A DNA stretch of 64,000 nucleotides from contig OZ220680.1 in NCBI GenBank assembly GCA_965116345.1, positions 4,154,001 to 4,218,000 on the forward strand, read 5' to 3'. How positions within the stretch are numbered: position 1 is the stretch's first letter; each line of letters opens with the position of its first letter. This DNA comes from VXYL01 sp965116345. Lineage in GTDB: Bacteria > Pseudomonadota > Gammaproteobacteria > Pseudomonadales > Azotimanducaceae. Both the position numbers and the translations under genes were made by a program. The notes under the pieces were generated by a model that saw nothing but the letters and a program-made list of their open reading frames with translations, was not told where the DNA came from and ran no database searches. Positions 52,260-61,684 of this stretch are shown here, piece after piece.

Positions 52260-53164
52260 CGACCACGACTGCGCGGCAGATCGCGAAGGAGTAACGATCG
52301 GCACCACGCCGAGGGCACCGCTCGCCCTGGCGCGCGCGATCGCGCCCATCCGTGTCCCGCGGAGGGCCTCAAGTCACCGGAAAGCGCCGTGTCGACGAGC
52401 GCGACATGCCAATCCATGCCACAACGTAAACATATACCCGCAACCGTGTCGCGAACCTCAACAACGCGCCATCGAACAGTAAATCGGTGACGGATCCGGG
52501 CTAAGGCACCCGAAGCATTTTTGAAGTTCGTCAGGGTGATGGCGATTTCGCAGGAGTCGAGTATGACGATGGAACGCTTGAGTTTGTCTTGGAGCGGACG
52601 AAGACCTTGGACAAGGCTGATTTCGCCGTCGAACGCGGACAGGCGGCGTTGGAGGATGAGTCGGCGCTTGGTCCGGCTCTCGCGGATGACGGTCCTTCCA
52701 TGAGCGCTGAATATGATGACGTTGGGACCGCGCTGGTTGCAGGGCAGGTCGACGAATTGCTCAATGTCCGGCAGGTAGGTGCTGGTGATCAACGGCCGGT
52801 GGACGATGCGTATTGGGTCGGGGCCGATCCGCAGCAGAGTTTCCGCGGACGCGTAGATGTCTCGCGTGGCCTGCGTGTCCTCGATGTCGTCGGACCAAGG
52901 TGCTTCGAGGATCAGTACCTTTTCGTTTGCCATTTGTGGTTGTTCCTTTCCAGGCAGTGAGCGGGGGAACGGGGTGGCGTGGATTGTAGGTGCTGGTGTC
53001 GGGGGAAGGGAAACTTAGAGCCGCCCTTCGTCCGGAGGCTAGGCGGCGTCCGCGCCGCAGTGGCATGGGTTGCCGCGGCCGTGATGGCGCTTCCGGGTAC
53101 GGAAACGTCGCCGTTGCGGCGGTCCTCCTGGGGTACCGCCCACTATCGCCGTTGTCGGGGAGGG

Positions 53165-53580
53165 TCGCCGGGCCGGATCAAGCCACGGCGGACGTCGAAG
53201 TTGCCCTCGCGCTCGCTGTCGGCGTAGCGCCGCTGCTCGCGCGTGTTGGTCGCCCACAGTTTGTGCCGAGTGCCTTGACCAGCGGCGCCAGGATGACCCG
53301 GCCGTGAGGTGCCGCATCGATGTCGCTGCGGACGCTGGTACGCCACCAGGAGGTGGCGCCCGCGGAACTCAACCGCTTCGGGCGGCGCCGCTGCGCCGCC
53401 ACGAACTGGTCGACCAAGACCCGGTGTAGGCTGATCGTGCCGCGCGCGTCACGGTCTGCTCCCAACGACACAGGGTGGCCGGCTGGCCAGCGTCGCGATG
53501 CTGGAAGCCACCTTCTGCAGGCCGGCGTCGTGGCGCAGGAACTGGTGGTCGTTAAGATCTTCGTATCCCACCCTGACTTG
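53165..53580 (-). pseudogene. Remnants of a second IS1380-type transposase and a ParB-like fragment
   Basis: Minus-strand pieces in shifting frames read VGYEDLNDHQFLRHDAGLQ, PATLCRWEQTVTRAA and ISLHRVLVDQFVAAQRRRPK, the order of an IS1380 transposase of another subtype than the intact one. Downstream lies LWATNTREQRRYADSEREGN and FDVRRGLIRPGD, resembling the middle of long ParB-like proteins such as the one at 8394-10694. All are broken by stops. The rest of 52934-53624 shows no gene. Confidence 0.6.
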
Positions 53581-53624
53581 TGCATTGTCCGGGCTAGGAA
53601 GAAGGAGTCTATGGAGTTGAGGGT

Positions 53625-54518
53625 TTACAAGAACCGTGCGACGTTGGTCACCAAGTCGGCCTTAAGATGCGAGGCAAGTCGCAAGTGCATTTTCCGTACG
53701 TCCTCGATAGTTGTGTATCGGAGTTGGACGTAGCGAGCGAGTTGGATGTGTGAACGCAGAAGGATGCCTAGTCGGGCAGCAACCTCACGCGCGGGATTAT
53801 TGAAGCGTGTATTGGCTGTGATCACGTAGATGAGCGCGCTGCCATCGATGGTGGAGTCAATGGCCAGCGCTCGCATGTACTCGCGGTATTTTGCTGTGTG
53901 AGGCAACGAGACGTATTTTGCGTATTCGAGAAGAACGGCGTCGCGTGTAATAGGGCTTCGGTTGGATGTAGTTTTGGCTTGGACAAAAAGACCAGTAGAC
54001 TTGAGCGGCCCTTCGGCTATCGTCCCAATGAGATCTATACCCTCATCACCGGTACTGTCAGTGACGTAGATTCGGTTGGCGCCGAGATGAGCCAAGAATA
54101 CGGCACTAGGGATGAGGAACTCTGTGGAGTCCAGACTGCGCAGCCAATCAAGTATTTGGAAGAATGGGAGGCCTGGAGATTCGAAACCCGTTAATGCCTC
54201 AAAATTCGGGTGGTTCCACGTGATGAGGGTGAGCTGATCAGCCGCAATGGACGCAGGTCGGGGCACGCCGCGATTAGTCCAGCTCTCGAGTTCATCATTC
54301 AGCCTATCGCGCAATGTGGCTAGCCACTTCTCGGCGTTTTCGTCGGCGGCGAGGTTGGATTGGTCAGCGGAGCCTCGCAGATATGTAGAGAATCTGGTCA
54401 GCAGATTGACTACTTGGGGAGAGGTGGCCGAGAGGAGTTCAGGCATCAAGTGGCGATAGATGAAACCGGTGACAGCGTCTCGGCCACGTGTCGGTCCTCG
54501 GGAGCCGGCTTGTGACAC
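53625..54518 (-). CDS. Mrr-like restriction endonuclease domain protein
   Basis: 297 aa. A helical N-terminal region (1-140) precedes a PD-(D/E)XK core of the Mrr type: TGDEGIDL (D162) and GLFVQAK (Q180, K182), followed by ITRDAVLLEYAKYVSLPHTA. Mrr-type nucleases cut modified or foreign DNA. It begins 7 nt after the ParB-like gene, so the two form a unit. Lower GC than the dnd genes suggests a separate origin. Confidence 0.75.
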   Translation of the reverse strand: MSQAGSRGPTRGRDAVTGFIYRHLMPELLSATSPQVVNLLTRFSTYLRGSADQSNLAADENAEKWLATLRDRLNDELESWTNRGVPRPASIAADQLTLITWNHPNFEALTGFESPGLPFFQILDWLRSLDSTEFLIPSAVFLAHLGANRIYVTDSTGDEGIDLIGTIAEGPLKSTGLFVQAKTTSNRSPITRDAVLLEYAKYVSLPHTAKYREYMRALAIDSTIDGSALIYVITANTRFNNPAREVAARLGILLRSHIQLARYVQLRYTTIEDVRKMHLRLASHLKADLVTNVARFL

Positions 54519-54525
54519 GTCCCGG

Positions 54526-55647
54526 CTAGCTGTCTGTTGTATCGGATGCCGAGATGGCGGATGCCATTTCCTTCAGGCCATGAATGGAACTCTCGAGCTC
54601 GCCGAGCATTGCGAGCAGCGCCGGACTGTTCTTGGCGATGGACGCTTGTGGTATCTGTCCCACCAATTGGATTGCCTTTTGGACTGCGCTCCGCCAGTCG
54701 TATTCAGTTGGCTTGTTGATCACCGAGTCGTAGGCCCAGTCTAGGCTCACCTCGTGATCATCAACTCGGTCTAGTAGGACTCTATTGGATTCGTCAGCAA
54801 CTAGTGCACCCAATTTCTTGATCTGTTTCGGATCATGGATTCGACGGTCGTTGTCGTGATCGTCGTCGGGAACAATCCACGAATAGAATTGCTTCAGGTT
54901 GCTGGTGTTTTCGAACTTGGTCAAATCATCGCGCCAGGCGAGCCAATCTCTCGTCTGCCTGTTCCTGATGGCTTCCTCGAAAAGGCTGAAGTACTCGTTA
55001 AGAGCCTTTCCCTGAAAGTCGTCGTCCTGCCGCATTTGCTCGAGAGCTTTGTACGCGCGATACAATCGACCGACGGCTTGAGCGCTTAAGCCAAACTTCT
55101 GGCCCGCTTCGCTGAAGCTCAGACCTTTGCTCTCGATCTGGTCGGCGACAAGTCGAGCGCGTTGGGCTGGCTGCCATGGCCGGATACCGCTGATGTGTCG
55201 AACTCCTTGGAGTATCCAAGAAATATCGTGGCCGATGTCCCCGTCGTAGACCAGTACTACAAGCTCGTTGGTTGCGGTGTGTAGGTTGCTTAAGTACTCG
55301 TGGTCGATGTGTTCTTCATCAATGGTACCTTCCTCGATCCGAGATCTGAGGAGTTTCAGCGCCGCCAAACGGCGGTTGCCCTCGACAACTACGTGTTTTC
55401 CGTTTGGCAATGCCCGTACAACGATCCTATCGAGTGGCAAGAAGCCGTTTCTAAGGATGCTGTGGTACAGCTCTTGAATGCCCAAGCCTTCGATGCTTGC
55501 CCAAGCCCGTTGTTGGACGCGTTCGTCGGCGATTTTGGCGTCAGGCACATCCCCCGTCGATTTCTCGGTGAAGAATCGAGGATTGTTGGGATCGAGGACG
55601 ATGTCATCGAATGGAATGGACTTTTCTTGAAGGTCGTCGGTGTACAT
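54526..55647 (-). CDS. ParB/Srx-domain protein paired with an Mrr-like nuclease
   Basis: 373 aa. An N-terminal ParB-like domain (about 8-110) with IPFDDIVLDPNNPRF and VVVEGNRRLAALKLLRSR binds nucleotides in relatives. A helix-turn-helix-like segment (SFSEAGQKFGLSAQAVGRLY) and a C-terminal helical part (about 230-373) follow. Not a partition gene by context: no ParA, and it is coupled to a nuclease. Could be the sensor or DNA-binding partner of a two-gene defence module. Confidence 0.7.
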   Translation of the reverse strand: MYTDDLQEKSIPFDDIVLDPNNPRFFTEKSTGDVPDAKIADERVQQRAWASIEGLGIQELYHSILRNGFLPLDRIVVRALPNGKHVVVEGNRRLAALKLLRSRIEEGTIDEEHIDHEYLSNLHTATNELVVLVYDGDIGHDISWILQGVRHISGIRPWQPAQRARLVADQIESKGLSFSEAGQKFGLSAQAVGRLYRAYKALEQMRQDDDFQGKALNEYFSLFEEAIRNRQTRDWLAWRDDLTKFENTSNLKQFYSWIVPDDDHDNDRRIHDPKQIKKLGALVADESNRVLLDRVDDHEVSLDWAYDSVINKPTEYDWRSAVQKAIQLVGQIPQASIAKNSPALLAMLGELESSIHGLKEMASAISASDTTDS

Positions 55648-55973
55648 AGCTGCATAAATCCAAACTGCGCGAAAGGTGGACGCGCGTTCGCGACTAATGG
55701 CCTTTGCCGCAGTGGGTCGACGTTCGGCTCGTTGGCCTGGTGCTTGGGACGATGGACGCGAGACAGCGCCGCAAGCAGTACGCGAGAATCATACACGAGG
55801 CAGGGCAGGGGCGGGCGGAACGTGTGCCGACTCGCCTAGCTAGGCTTGGAGGCGGCGCCTCAGGCGGTCTGCGATTGCGATACGGCCCGGTGTGTGGCTC
55901 GGGTTTTGTTCGACCAGAGCGGTCGCTTCTTGGACGTTGTCGGATTGAGCGACGCGTGGGGCGCGCCGTCGAA
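55648..55973. other. Gap with no supported gene
   Basis: 326 bp between the ParB-like gene start and the end of the dnd-associated methyltransferase-like gene. Only compositionally biased open frames without ribosome binding sites. It must include the ParB-like promoter; an AT-richer stretch near 55640-55680 is the likeliest place. Confidence 0.4.
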
Positions 55974-57296
55974 TTATGCCCGTTGGTAGTAGTCGCTGGC
56001 GGCGCGCTCGAGAGGTTGCCGCTCGCCGGATGCTACGTAGTCGAAGTAGTCGACGCGGAGTCTGGCTAGGTCAACTTTGATGCGTTCGACGAGGGTGGGG
56101 GTCGGAGAGTCCAAATCGTCGTAGGTCAGAAAGGTCACCTTGCGGGATTGGAGGTGGACCTTCACCAGGTCGACGGAGACCGCGTCGCCGAATAGTTGTA
56201 GCGCACAGCCCACGTAGATGCGTACGAGGGGCAGGCACTCGCCGAGGACGGATTGGTGGAAGGTCAGGTGATGGGTTGCCGTCAACTGGCCGATTCCGAG
56301 TTCGTCGTGGCAGAAGATGGCGGCTTCCGCAAGCCGAGAGGCGTCGCCGGCGGCAAACAGGGCGCGTTTGCCGGCGGCCCGGGCTTTGGTGATGGTGTCG
56401 AAGAAGTGGGCGACGTCGCGCTGCAGGCGTCCGGGCAGCTCTCGGTAGGGTTTGCGGCGGGCAAAGTGGCCCAGCGCGAAATAGACGAGAAGGTCTTCGT
56501 GCCGCCCGAGGGCGGCGGCTTCGAGCTGTTCGGGTTCGTAGAGACGGCTCACCCAGTCGTGCACCCGCCGCCGTGATCCGAGGGTTGCAGCAAGGGCCTG
56601 CGTCGCGGGGCACTCGTCGGCGGCGGGGGGCCGTCCCAGTTCCAGCGCTCTTTGCCAATAGGCGTCGATCTGCGCGCGGTTGTCCTCGATGATGCGTGCA
56701 ACTGCCCGGCTGGTGGGTTCGCGCCGCAGGAGGCGCCAGTCGCGGCGGACTTGCTGGCGGGCGAGGAGGAACAGCTGCTCGTCGGCGGGCTGGCGGAAGA
56801 CGAGGCAGATGCCGGGCGCTAAGGGAATGGCGTTGGCGTCCAACGTGGCCTCAAGGTAGGCGCGGAGCTCGTCCTGGGCGTAGTACTTCTGGAAGGTGTT
56901 GCGCTGAGTGACGACGCCGTCGCGGTACTCGGCAAACCGGGCGCGCTTGCTCTGATACCCGAGCATAACGCTGACCACTAGCACCTGTCGGGCGAGGGAG
57001 AAGGCGTCTTCGAGCGCTTCACGCCGCTCGCCAGCATCCTCGATGACGTTGATCACGAAGCCGATATTGACGATGTCCGCGGGGATGCGGGGGTCATCGG
57101 GGCGGAACGCCGGGTCCCAGCCGGTGGCGTGGACGCCTATGGCGCGGAGCAGCCTCACGTCATCGCCTTGGCCGCAGCCGTAGTCGAAGACGGAGCGGGT
57201 GCCGTCGAGGAAGCCCAACGCGAGAAGGTGCTGCATGGGCGATGAGAGCTCCCGCCGCTGCAGGGCGGTACGCTGCCGGTCGATGGAGCCACTCAC
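55974..57296 (-). CDS. DNA phosphorothioation-associated methyltransferase-like protein
   Basis: 440 aa from GTG 57296 (GTGA overlap with the upstream gene). SAM-type loop FDYGCGQGDD (37-46), GWDPAFRPDDP and ADIVNIGFVINVIED match the putative methyltransferase that accompanies dnd clusters. The C-terminal domain has KVTFLTYDDLDSPTPTLVER and LRVDYFDYV. Its role in sulfur modification or restriction is not established. Last gene of the leftward dnd operon. Confidence 0.85.
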   Translation of the reverse strand: MSGSIDRQRTALQRRELSSPMQHLLALGFLDGTRSVFDYGCGQGDDVRLLRAIGVHATGWDPAFRPDDPRIPADIVNIGFVINVIEDAGERREALEDAFSLARQVLVVSVMLGYQSKRARFAEYRDGVVTQRNTFQKYYAQDELRAYLEATLDANAIPLAPGICLVFRQPADEQLFLLARQQVRRDWRLLRREPTSRAVARIIEDNRAQIDAYWQRALELGRPPAADECPATQALAATLGSRRRVHDWVSRLYEPEQLEAAALGRHEDLLVYFALGHFARRKPYRELPGRLQRDVAHFFDTITKARAAGKRALFAAGDASRLAEAAIFCHDELGIGQLTATHHLTFHQSVLGECLPLVRIYVGCALQLFGDAVSVDLVKVHLQSRKVTFLTYDDLDSPTPTLVERIKVDLARLRVDYFDYVASGERQPLERAASDYYQRA

Positions 57297-57817
57297 CAGC
57301 CGACGACCTCTCCGCGGTCGAGCGCGAGGCCGACTTCGGTCAACGCGCGTGACCAGCCGTCGACGGTCCCGATGTGCCGGGGATTCGCGAATGCGCCTTT
57401 GGCCTCGAGCCGGGCCGTCAGCTCGGCGGCGCCGATTGCGTATGGATGGCCGGTGCGGAGCATCAGTTCCTTGCGGTGGAGGATCGGAGGGTTGCGACGG
57501 TCACGGTAGTCGGTGTGCCGGGCGGATCCGGCAGCGAGGTTGATGGCGAGGGAGCGGTCGAGGACCGGAAAGGGGCTGGCGAAGTCGTCGTAGGTGAGAA
57601 AGCTGACGCGCGAGGGCGGTTGCAGCTTGACGACGTTGTAGTCGGGGGTCTCGGGCGCGAAGCGGCGCCAGGTGGCGTTCAGAACGTCGACGATGCAGGG
57701 ACGAGTGCGGATGGCTTCGACGTGGAAGTAGCTGGATGGCCCGACGTGCTTACCCCGGGCGGTTTCCTGCAACTGGGAGCGAATCAGGGCGACGTCGAGG
57801 TGCGGAGAACGATCCAC
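57293..57817 (-). CDS. Dnd-associated protein related to the methyltransferase C-terminal domain
   Basis: 174 aa. SRVSFLTYDDFASPFPVLDR and the following NPPILHRKELMLRTGH mirror the C-terminal domain of the next gene (KVTFLTYDDLDSPTPTLVER), so it seems to be a stand-alone copy of that domain. N-terminus has VALIRSQLQETARGKHVGPS. Function unknown. 11 nt after dndE and overlapping the methyltransferase-like gene by 4 nt. Confidence 0.75.
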   Translation of the reverse strand: MDRSPHLDVALIRSQLQETARGKHVGPSSYFHVEAIRTRPCIVDVLNATWRRFAPETPDYNVVKLQPPSRVSFLTYDDFASPFPVLDRSLAINLAAGSARHTDYRDRRNPPILHRKELMLRTGHPYAIGAAELTARLEAKGAFANPRHIGTVDGWSRALTEVGLALDRGEVVGW

Positions 57818-57828
57818 GCGGCATAGGC

Positions 57829-58176
57829 CTATTTGAGGACGGCCAGATCCTCGAGCGAGCGCACGTGGCCCATCTTATGCAGTCCGTTCTCGATGTGGCT
57901 GGCGATGACGAGGCCGGGGTCGCGTTCGTCGTTGGCGGTTTCGACGTAGCGCACGAGCAGCAGTTCGTAGAGGTCTTGATGCTCGCCGAAGAGCGTGGGC
58001 GCGTTGAACTCCTGGCCGGCGAGGTCGCCGACTCCTTGGGCGACGCGGCGCATGTCGCGCGCAGACAGCAGGAAGGCGAAGCGCCCCAGGATGTTCGGGG
58101 TCAGGCCGGTCCTGGACTTCAGGTATCGCAGGCGGCCGGTAGCGCGCTCGGAGACCCGCACCCGGTGGGGAATCAT
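57829..58176 (-). CDS. dndE: DNA sulfur modification protein DndE
   Basis: 115 aa from ATG 58176, which overlaps the dndD stop (ATGA). RVRVSERATGRLRYLKSRTG followed by LTPNILGRFAFLLS is the DndE signature; known DndE is a small tetrameric protein that binds nicked DNA in the phosphorothioate complex. An earlier in-frame start exists at 58203 but would lie well inside dndD. Confidence 0.9.
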   Translation of the reverse strand: MIPHRVRVSERATGRLRYLKSRTGLTPNILGRFAFLLSARDMRRVAQGVGDLAGQEFNAPTLFGEHQDLYELLLVRYVETANDERDPGLVIASHIENGLHKMGHVRSLEDLAVLK

Positions 58177-60152
58177 GGTGCCGCCCGGTTCCGCGACCGC
58201 CAAAAGTAGCCTTCGTGGAGACTGGAGGCTTGCTCGGCGTTGTCGTAGCGGATCTCGAAGGCGTGGCTGACGGAGGGAGAGAGCGTCCTGTAGAAGGACT
58301 CGTCGACCTCCACGTCGGTGGACAGAAGGATGACCTGGTGGCTCGCCCGGGGGAAGTAGCTGGTGACCAGGTTCGAGCGGTGCTGTGAGTCGAGGCGCCC
58401 GAGGGGGGTATCGATGACGACGGGAAGGCGGCGGCCGGAGGTGCGCGCGAGGGCGTCGAGCATGGCGATGGCGTAGATCTGCTTCTCGCCCGCGGAGAGC
58501 TGCGCCTTGCGCAGTTCTCGGCCCTCGCGGTTGAGCAGCTTGACCGTGAAGTTCAGCGGGTCGATGCGGGCGTTGGTGAGGAGGTCGTCCTTGCGCGCAA
58601 GTTCCTGGAAGGCCATGCCGAACTCGAACTCAAGCTCCTCGAGGGTGCGCTGCGCCTTGGCGCGGCGGAAGTCCTTGAGGAGGCGACGGGACCGCTCGGC
58701 GTACTCGAGTGGCTGGGCGATTTCCTCCTGCGCGGATCGGGCCGTGTGGTTCTCGCGGAGCGCGCGGGCCTTGCCGATCGCGATTCGGTAGCGCGTCTTG
58801 AGCTCGCGCTTGCGGACCTCGACGTCCACGGCGGCGTCGCGCATCTCCTTGGCGAGTTCGGCCAGCTTGGCGACGTCGTCGGCAAGGGCGGCCTCGTCGG
58901 GGGCCTGCTCGAAGCGGAGCGTGACGGCGTCGAGTTCTCCGTGGGTGGATTCGATGCGCTCGAGGAGGCGCTTGACCCGCGCCGCGGACTCCGGAATAGC
59001 ATGCCGGATCGCATGTTCCATGCGACCGAGCGCGGTGTGGCTGACGTCGAGCCGCGTTTCCGGAGGCGGTAGGGGCCGGAGCGCGGCATTGAGAAGGTGG
59101 TCGATGGTGTCCCCGGCCGAACCGCCGAGCTCCTCTTTGAGGGTTGCCGCGAAGGACGCGAGGAGGTCATTGGCGTCCGCGCGGGCCCGGGTGCTGAGGG
59201 TTGCTGCGGCGGCCTCGACGGCCGAGGGCAGCGCTTCGCGGGCCAGCGCCAGGGGGTAGATGCCGGCGAGTTCGTCGCGGAGTTCGCGTTCAGTCTTGGC
59301 GAGCGCGTCGGCGAGGTCGGCGGATTTGGCCCGCCAGGACTCGCGGGAGACGCCCCAGTCGCCACCGCGTTCGCTGAGCCGAAGATCCAGCCGGTCGTGG
59401 TCGGCGACGAGCTGGTCCAGGTGTTCCTGGGCGTGAGCGAGTTCGTCCGTGGCGGCATCGATCTCGGCAAGGAGGTCATCGTAATCGGCTTGGATGCAGT
59501 CGAGTTCGTCGCTGGCATCCTGTTTCGCACCGTTGGCGCTGTGGCGCAGCATGTAGACGCGGAGATCGGCGCGGAGGCGTTCAACGAGGTGCAGCCCGAG
59601 CAGTTGCTGGATGGCATCGCGGAGGGTGCGGCCCGTCTCGTCCTCGGCGAGTTCCGCGATCTTCTCGCCGTCAAAGAAGAACAGGTCGGAGACGCCGATG
59701 GGCACGAGTTCGTTGAGGAACCCCTGGCACGCTTGGGCGGACAGCGACAGCGGCTGTCCGTCCTGGCAGACGGCCAGTTCCTCCTGCACGCGGCGCCTGG
59801 CCGTGGACCAGGAGCGGCGGACGGTGTAGTGGGAGCGGTCGCCGAGCTTCCCGTACACGAAGTCGATCTCGACGGATGCCTCGTGGCTGCGGATCATCAG
59901 GGCGGAGGAGGCGTGGACGCTTTCGCGGAGGAACTGGTGGTAAGCGCTCATCGGGGTGCCCATGCCGAGCGCGTGGCGACCGTAGAGGGCAAGTTTGATG
60001 GCCAGCATGAGCGTGGTCTTGCCGGCGCCGTTGAGACCGCCAAACAGGATGATCGGGCGCTCGGCACGGTATCGCACCCGGGGAGCGAGGTCGATGACAT
60101 GGCGGCCCCGGTAGGCGCGAAAGTCGCACAGGGTCAGACGTTCGAGTATCAC
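58173..60152 (-). CDS. dndD: DNA sulfur modification ATPase DndD
   Basis: 659 aa. SMC/Rad50-like: ILERLTLCDFRAYRGRHVID, Walker A GGLNGAGKTT (38-47), the DndD-type VSDLFFFDGEKIAELAEDET, a long coiled coil (about 230-480), then signature QLSAGEKQIYAIAML and Walker B LPVVIDTPLGRLD. ATP hydrolysis is thought to alter or nick DNA for sulfur insertion. Overlaps dndC by 4 nt. Confidence 0.95.
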   Translation of the reverse strand: MILERLTLCDFRAYRGRHVIDLAPRVRYRAERPIILFGGLNGAGKTTLMLAIKLALYGRHALGMGTPMSAYHQFLRESVHASSALMIRSHEASVEIDFVYGKLGDRSHYTVRRSWSTARRRVQEELAVCQDGQPLSLSAQACQGFLNELVPIGVSDLFFFDGEKIAELAEDETGRTLRDAIQQLLGLHLVERLRADLRVYMLRHSANGAKQDASDELDCIQADYDDLLAEIDAATDELAHAQEHLDQLVADHDRLDLRLSERGGDWGVSRESWRAKSADLADALAKTERELRDELAGIYPLALAREALPSAVEAAAATLSTRARADANDLLASFAATLKEELGGSAGDTIDHLLNAALRPLPPPETRLDVSHTALGRMEHAIRHAIPESAARVKRLLERIESTHGELDAVTLRFEQAPDEAALADDVAKLAELAKEMRDAAVDVEVRKRELKTRYRIAIGKARALRENHTARSAQEEIAQPLEYAERSRRLLKDFRRAKAQRTLEELEFEFGMAFQELARKDDLLTNARIDPLNFTVKLLNREGRELRKAQLSAGEKQIYAIAMLDALARTSGRRLPVVIDTPLGRLDSQHRSNLVTSYFPRASHQVILLSTDVEVDESFYRTLSPSVSHAFEIRYDNAEQASSLHEGYFWRSRNRAAP

Positions 60153-61684
60153 GCGTCGTCGCCGTCATCGAGCGCAGAGAGCGCTTCCTGCAGCCGGTTG
60201 ATCTCGTCCTGGTAGCCGCCGTCGCGGACGCGCTCGCCCTGTTCAAGGACGACATGGAGCGGTTGCCACTCCTCGGTCAGGATGGCCCGGATGCGCTCCG
60301 GCATGCCCCGGCGCCGGGCGAGGCCGTCCATGGAGAGCTCGAGGTCGAGGAGCTTGCGCACCAGCGTCGGCGGCACGGCGTGTTTGACGCCGAGGTCGGC
60401 GAGGCTCTTCTCGTCGTCGGCGGTGAAGGTGCCGGCGTCGTGGTGCGCCCAGTCGAGGTCCCTGGCGAAGACGCGCCGGTAGATCGCCGGCAGATGGTCC
60501 GTCCAGTCCGGCTCGTTGGGGTCGTTCAACCACTCGCGCCGGATGTGGTGGAGTTCCTGCTCGGTGACAAGCTCGATGTCGTAGCCGGCCGCGCGCAGGT
60601 CGCGCTGTAGGACGAGCAGGCGTTCCAGCCACTCGCGCCGGTAGCGCATCCAGTACGGACCGGGGACGTGCTTGCGGACGCGGTTGCCCTCGCCGTCGTC
60701 TTGGATTCCGCCGCGGGCGAACGACACCTTTCCGGTGCGCCGTCGGTAGTTGCGGAACTCGTTCTTGCGCTCCGGCCGGGTGGTTTCGGCGAGGAGATTG
60801 CGGAACTCGAGCAGGGGCTTCATCCAGTCCTCGCCCTGCTCGACGAGGCTCTCCATGGCCTTGTCCTTGGTGACCACGGTGCAGGTCCAGCAACCGAAGC
60901 GCGAGTTGCCGCACGACGGCGTGCTGGTGTCGATGACGATCGGGCACTCCCCGGCGTTGGAACCCCGGTAGAGCTCGAGGAGTGCGCGGTTGTCGCCGCC
61001 CCAGGGCCGAGGCGCGGACATGAGGTACTCCCAGACCTCGTCTGCTGTCCAGTCGTCGATGGGGGTGTAGACGTAGGCGTTGGGCAGCGAGGTGTGTCTG
61101 CCGAGGCGCGAGCCGTCGACGCGGTGCTTGGCGATGACTTGCGCCCGCGTGGCGCTCTCCGCGCTGCGGGCGCCGAGGACGACGACCGCTTCCCCGTACT
61201 GCGCCACCTTGTCCAGGATGAAGGCGTTGACGGGGTTGATCTTCATGCGCTCGGTGCACCACCGGAACGCCTTGGTGGGCGCCGGATAGCCCCTGCCGAG
61301 CAGGTTGACCCAGAACGTCTGGTTCTCGTCGGGGGTGACCTGGTGCGCTTCGAGCGGGACGCCCGCCGCCGCGGCGGTCTCGTCTAACGTCGAGAGCGTG
61401 CGGGCGAGCAGGTCGACGACGACGGGTGTCTCGACCAGGGTGTCCGAGGAGACGACGAAGATGCGCTTGGCGCGTTGGTCCGCCGGCAGCGAGAGCACGG
61501 CTGCGTACACGAGCTGCAACACTGCGGTGGAGTCCTTGCCGCCGCTGAAGCCGATGACCCACGGCCGGTCGTCCTCGAGGTAGAGGTCGCGGATCTCGGC
61601 GAGGAGGTCCTTGAGCGGGCGCCCGGCCGGCGCGAGCGCTTCGGCCTGCGCCCAGGTGGACGCGTAGAGGAACGCCTCAGCCAC
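60149..61684 (-). CDS. dndC: DNA sulfur modification protein DndC
   Basis: 511 aa. PAPS-reductase-like ATP pyrophosphatase with PP-loop GFSGGKDST (45-53), RWCTERMKINP and the Cys cluster SCGNSRFGCWTC that holds a 4Fe-4S cluster in DndC. Activates DNA phosphate or transfers sulfur in phosphorothioation. Overlaps dndB by 8 nt. Sulfur would normally come from DndA, absent here; a host IscS can replace it in some species. Confidence 0.95.
   Translation of the reverse strand: MAEAFLYASTWAQAEALAPAGRPLKDLLAEIRDLYLEDDRPWVIGFSGGKDSTAVLQLVYAAVLSLPADQRAKRIFVVSSDTLVETPVVVDLLARTLSTLDETAAAAGVPLEAHQVTPDENQTFWVNLLGRGYPAPTKAFRWCTERMKINPVNAFILDKVAQYGEAVVVLGARSAESATRAQVIAKHRVDGSRLGRHTSLPNAYVYTPIDDWTADEVWEYLMSAPRPWGGDNRALLELYRGSNAGECPIVIDTSTPSCGNSRFGCWTCTVVTKDKAMESLVEQGEDWMKPLLEFRNLLAETTRPERKNEFRNYRRRTGKVSFARGGIQDDGEGNRVRKHVPGPYWMRYRREWLERLLVLQRDLRAAGYDIELVTEQELHHIRREWLNDPNEPDWTDHLPAIYRRVFARDLDWAHHDAGTFTADDEKSLADLGVKHAVPPTLVRKLLDLELSMDGLARRRGMPERIRAILTEEWQPLHVVLEQGERVRDGGYQDEINRLQEALSALDDGDDA

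Larger units (their letters stand above)
50743..52500 (+). mobile_element. IS1380-family insertion sequence, 1758 bp
   Basis: Terminal inverted repeats: left CCCGGATATTTCACCG and right (inward) CCCGGATCCGTCACCG, 13 of 16 matching. Target duplication CTAA at 50739-50742 and 52501-52504. Contains one transposase gene. Intact ends and a perfect duplication indicate recent insertion. Confidence 0.88.
50521..52933 (-). pseudogene. Caspase/CHAT-like gene split by an IS1380-family element
   Basis: The 5' part (52933-52501) encodes MANEKVLILEAPWSDDIEDT, FSAHGR (H78) and VILDSCEI (C128), a His-Cys dyad as in CHAT/caspase-like peptidases. The 3' part (50738-50521) encodes VLGFADEVDWIDSSMFVLAV and ends SMAKALGVRTAF. 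Removing 50743-52500 and one CTAA copy joins them in frame (SGALA-VLGF) into a 216-aa protein. CHAT proteins act as proteases or adaptors in defence and cell-death systems. It is inactivated here unless the IS excises. Confidence 0.75.

Noticed and set aside
53039..53317. Short open frames on both strands between the CHAT-like and Mrr-like genes
   Set aside because: No start signals; fragments match IS1380 and ParB-like proteins only in broken frames.
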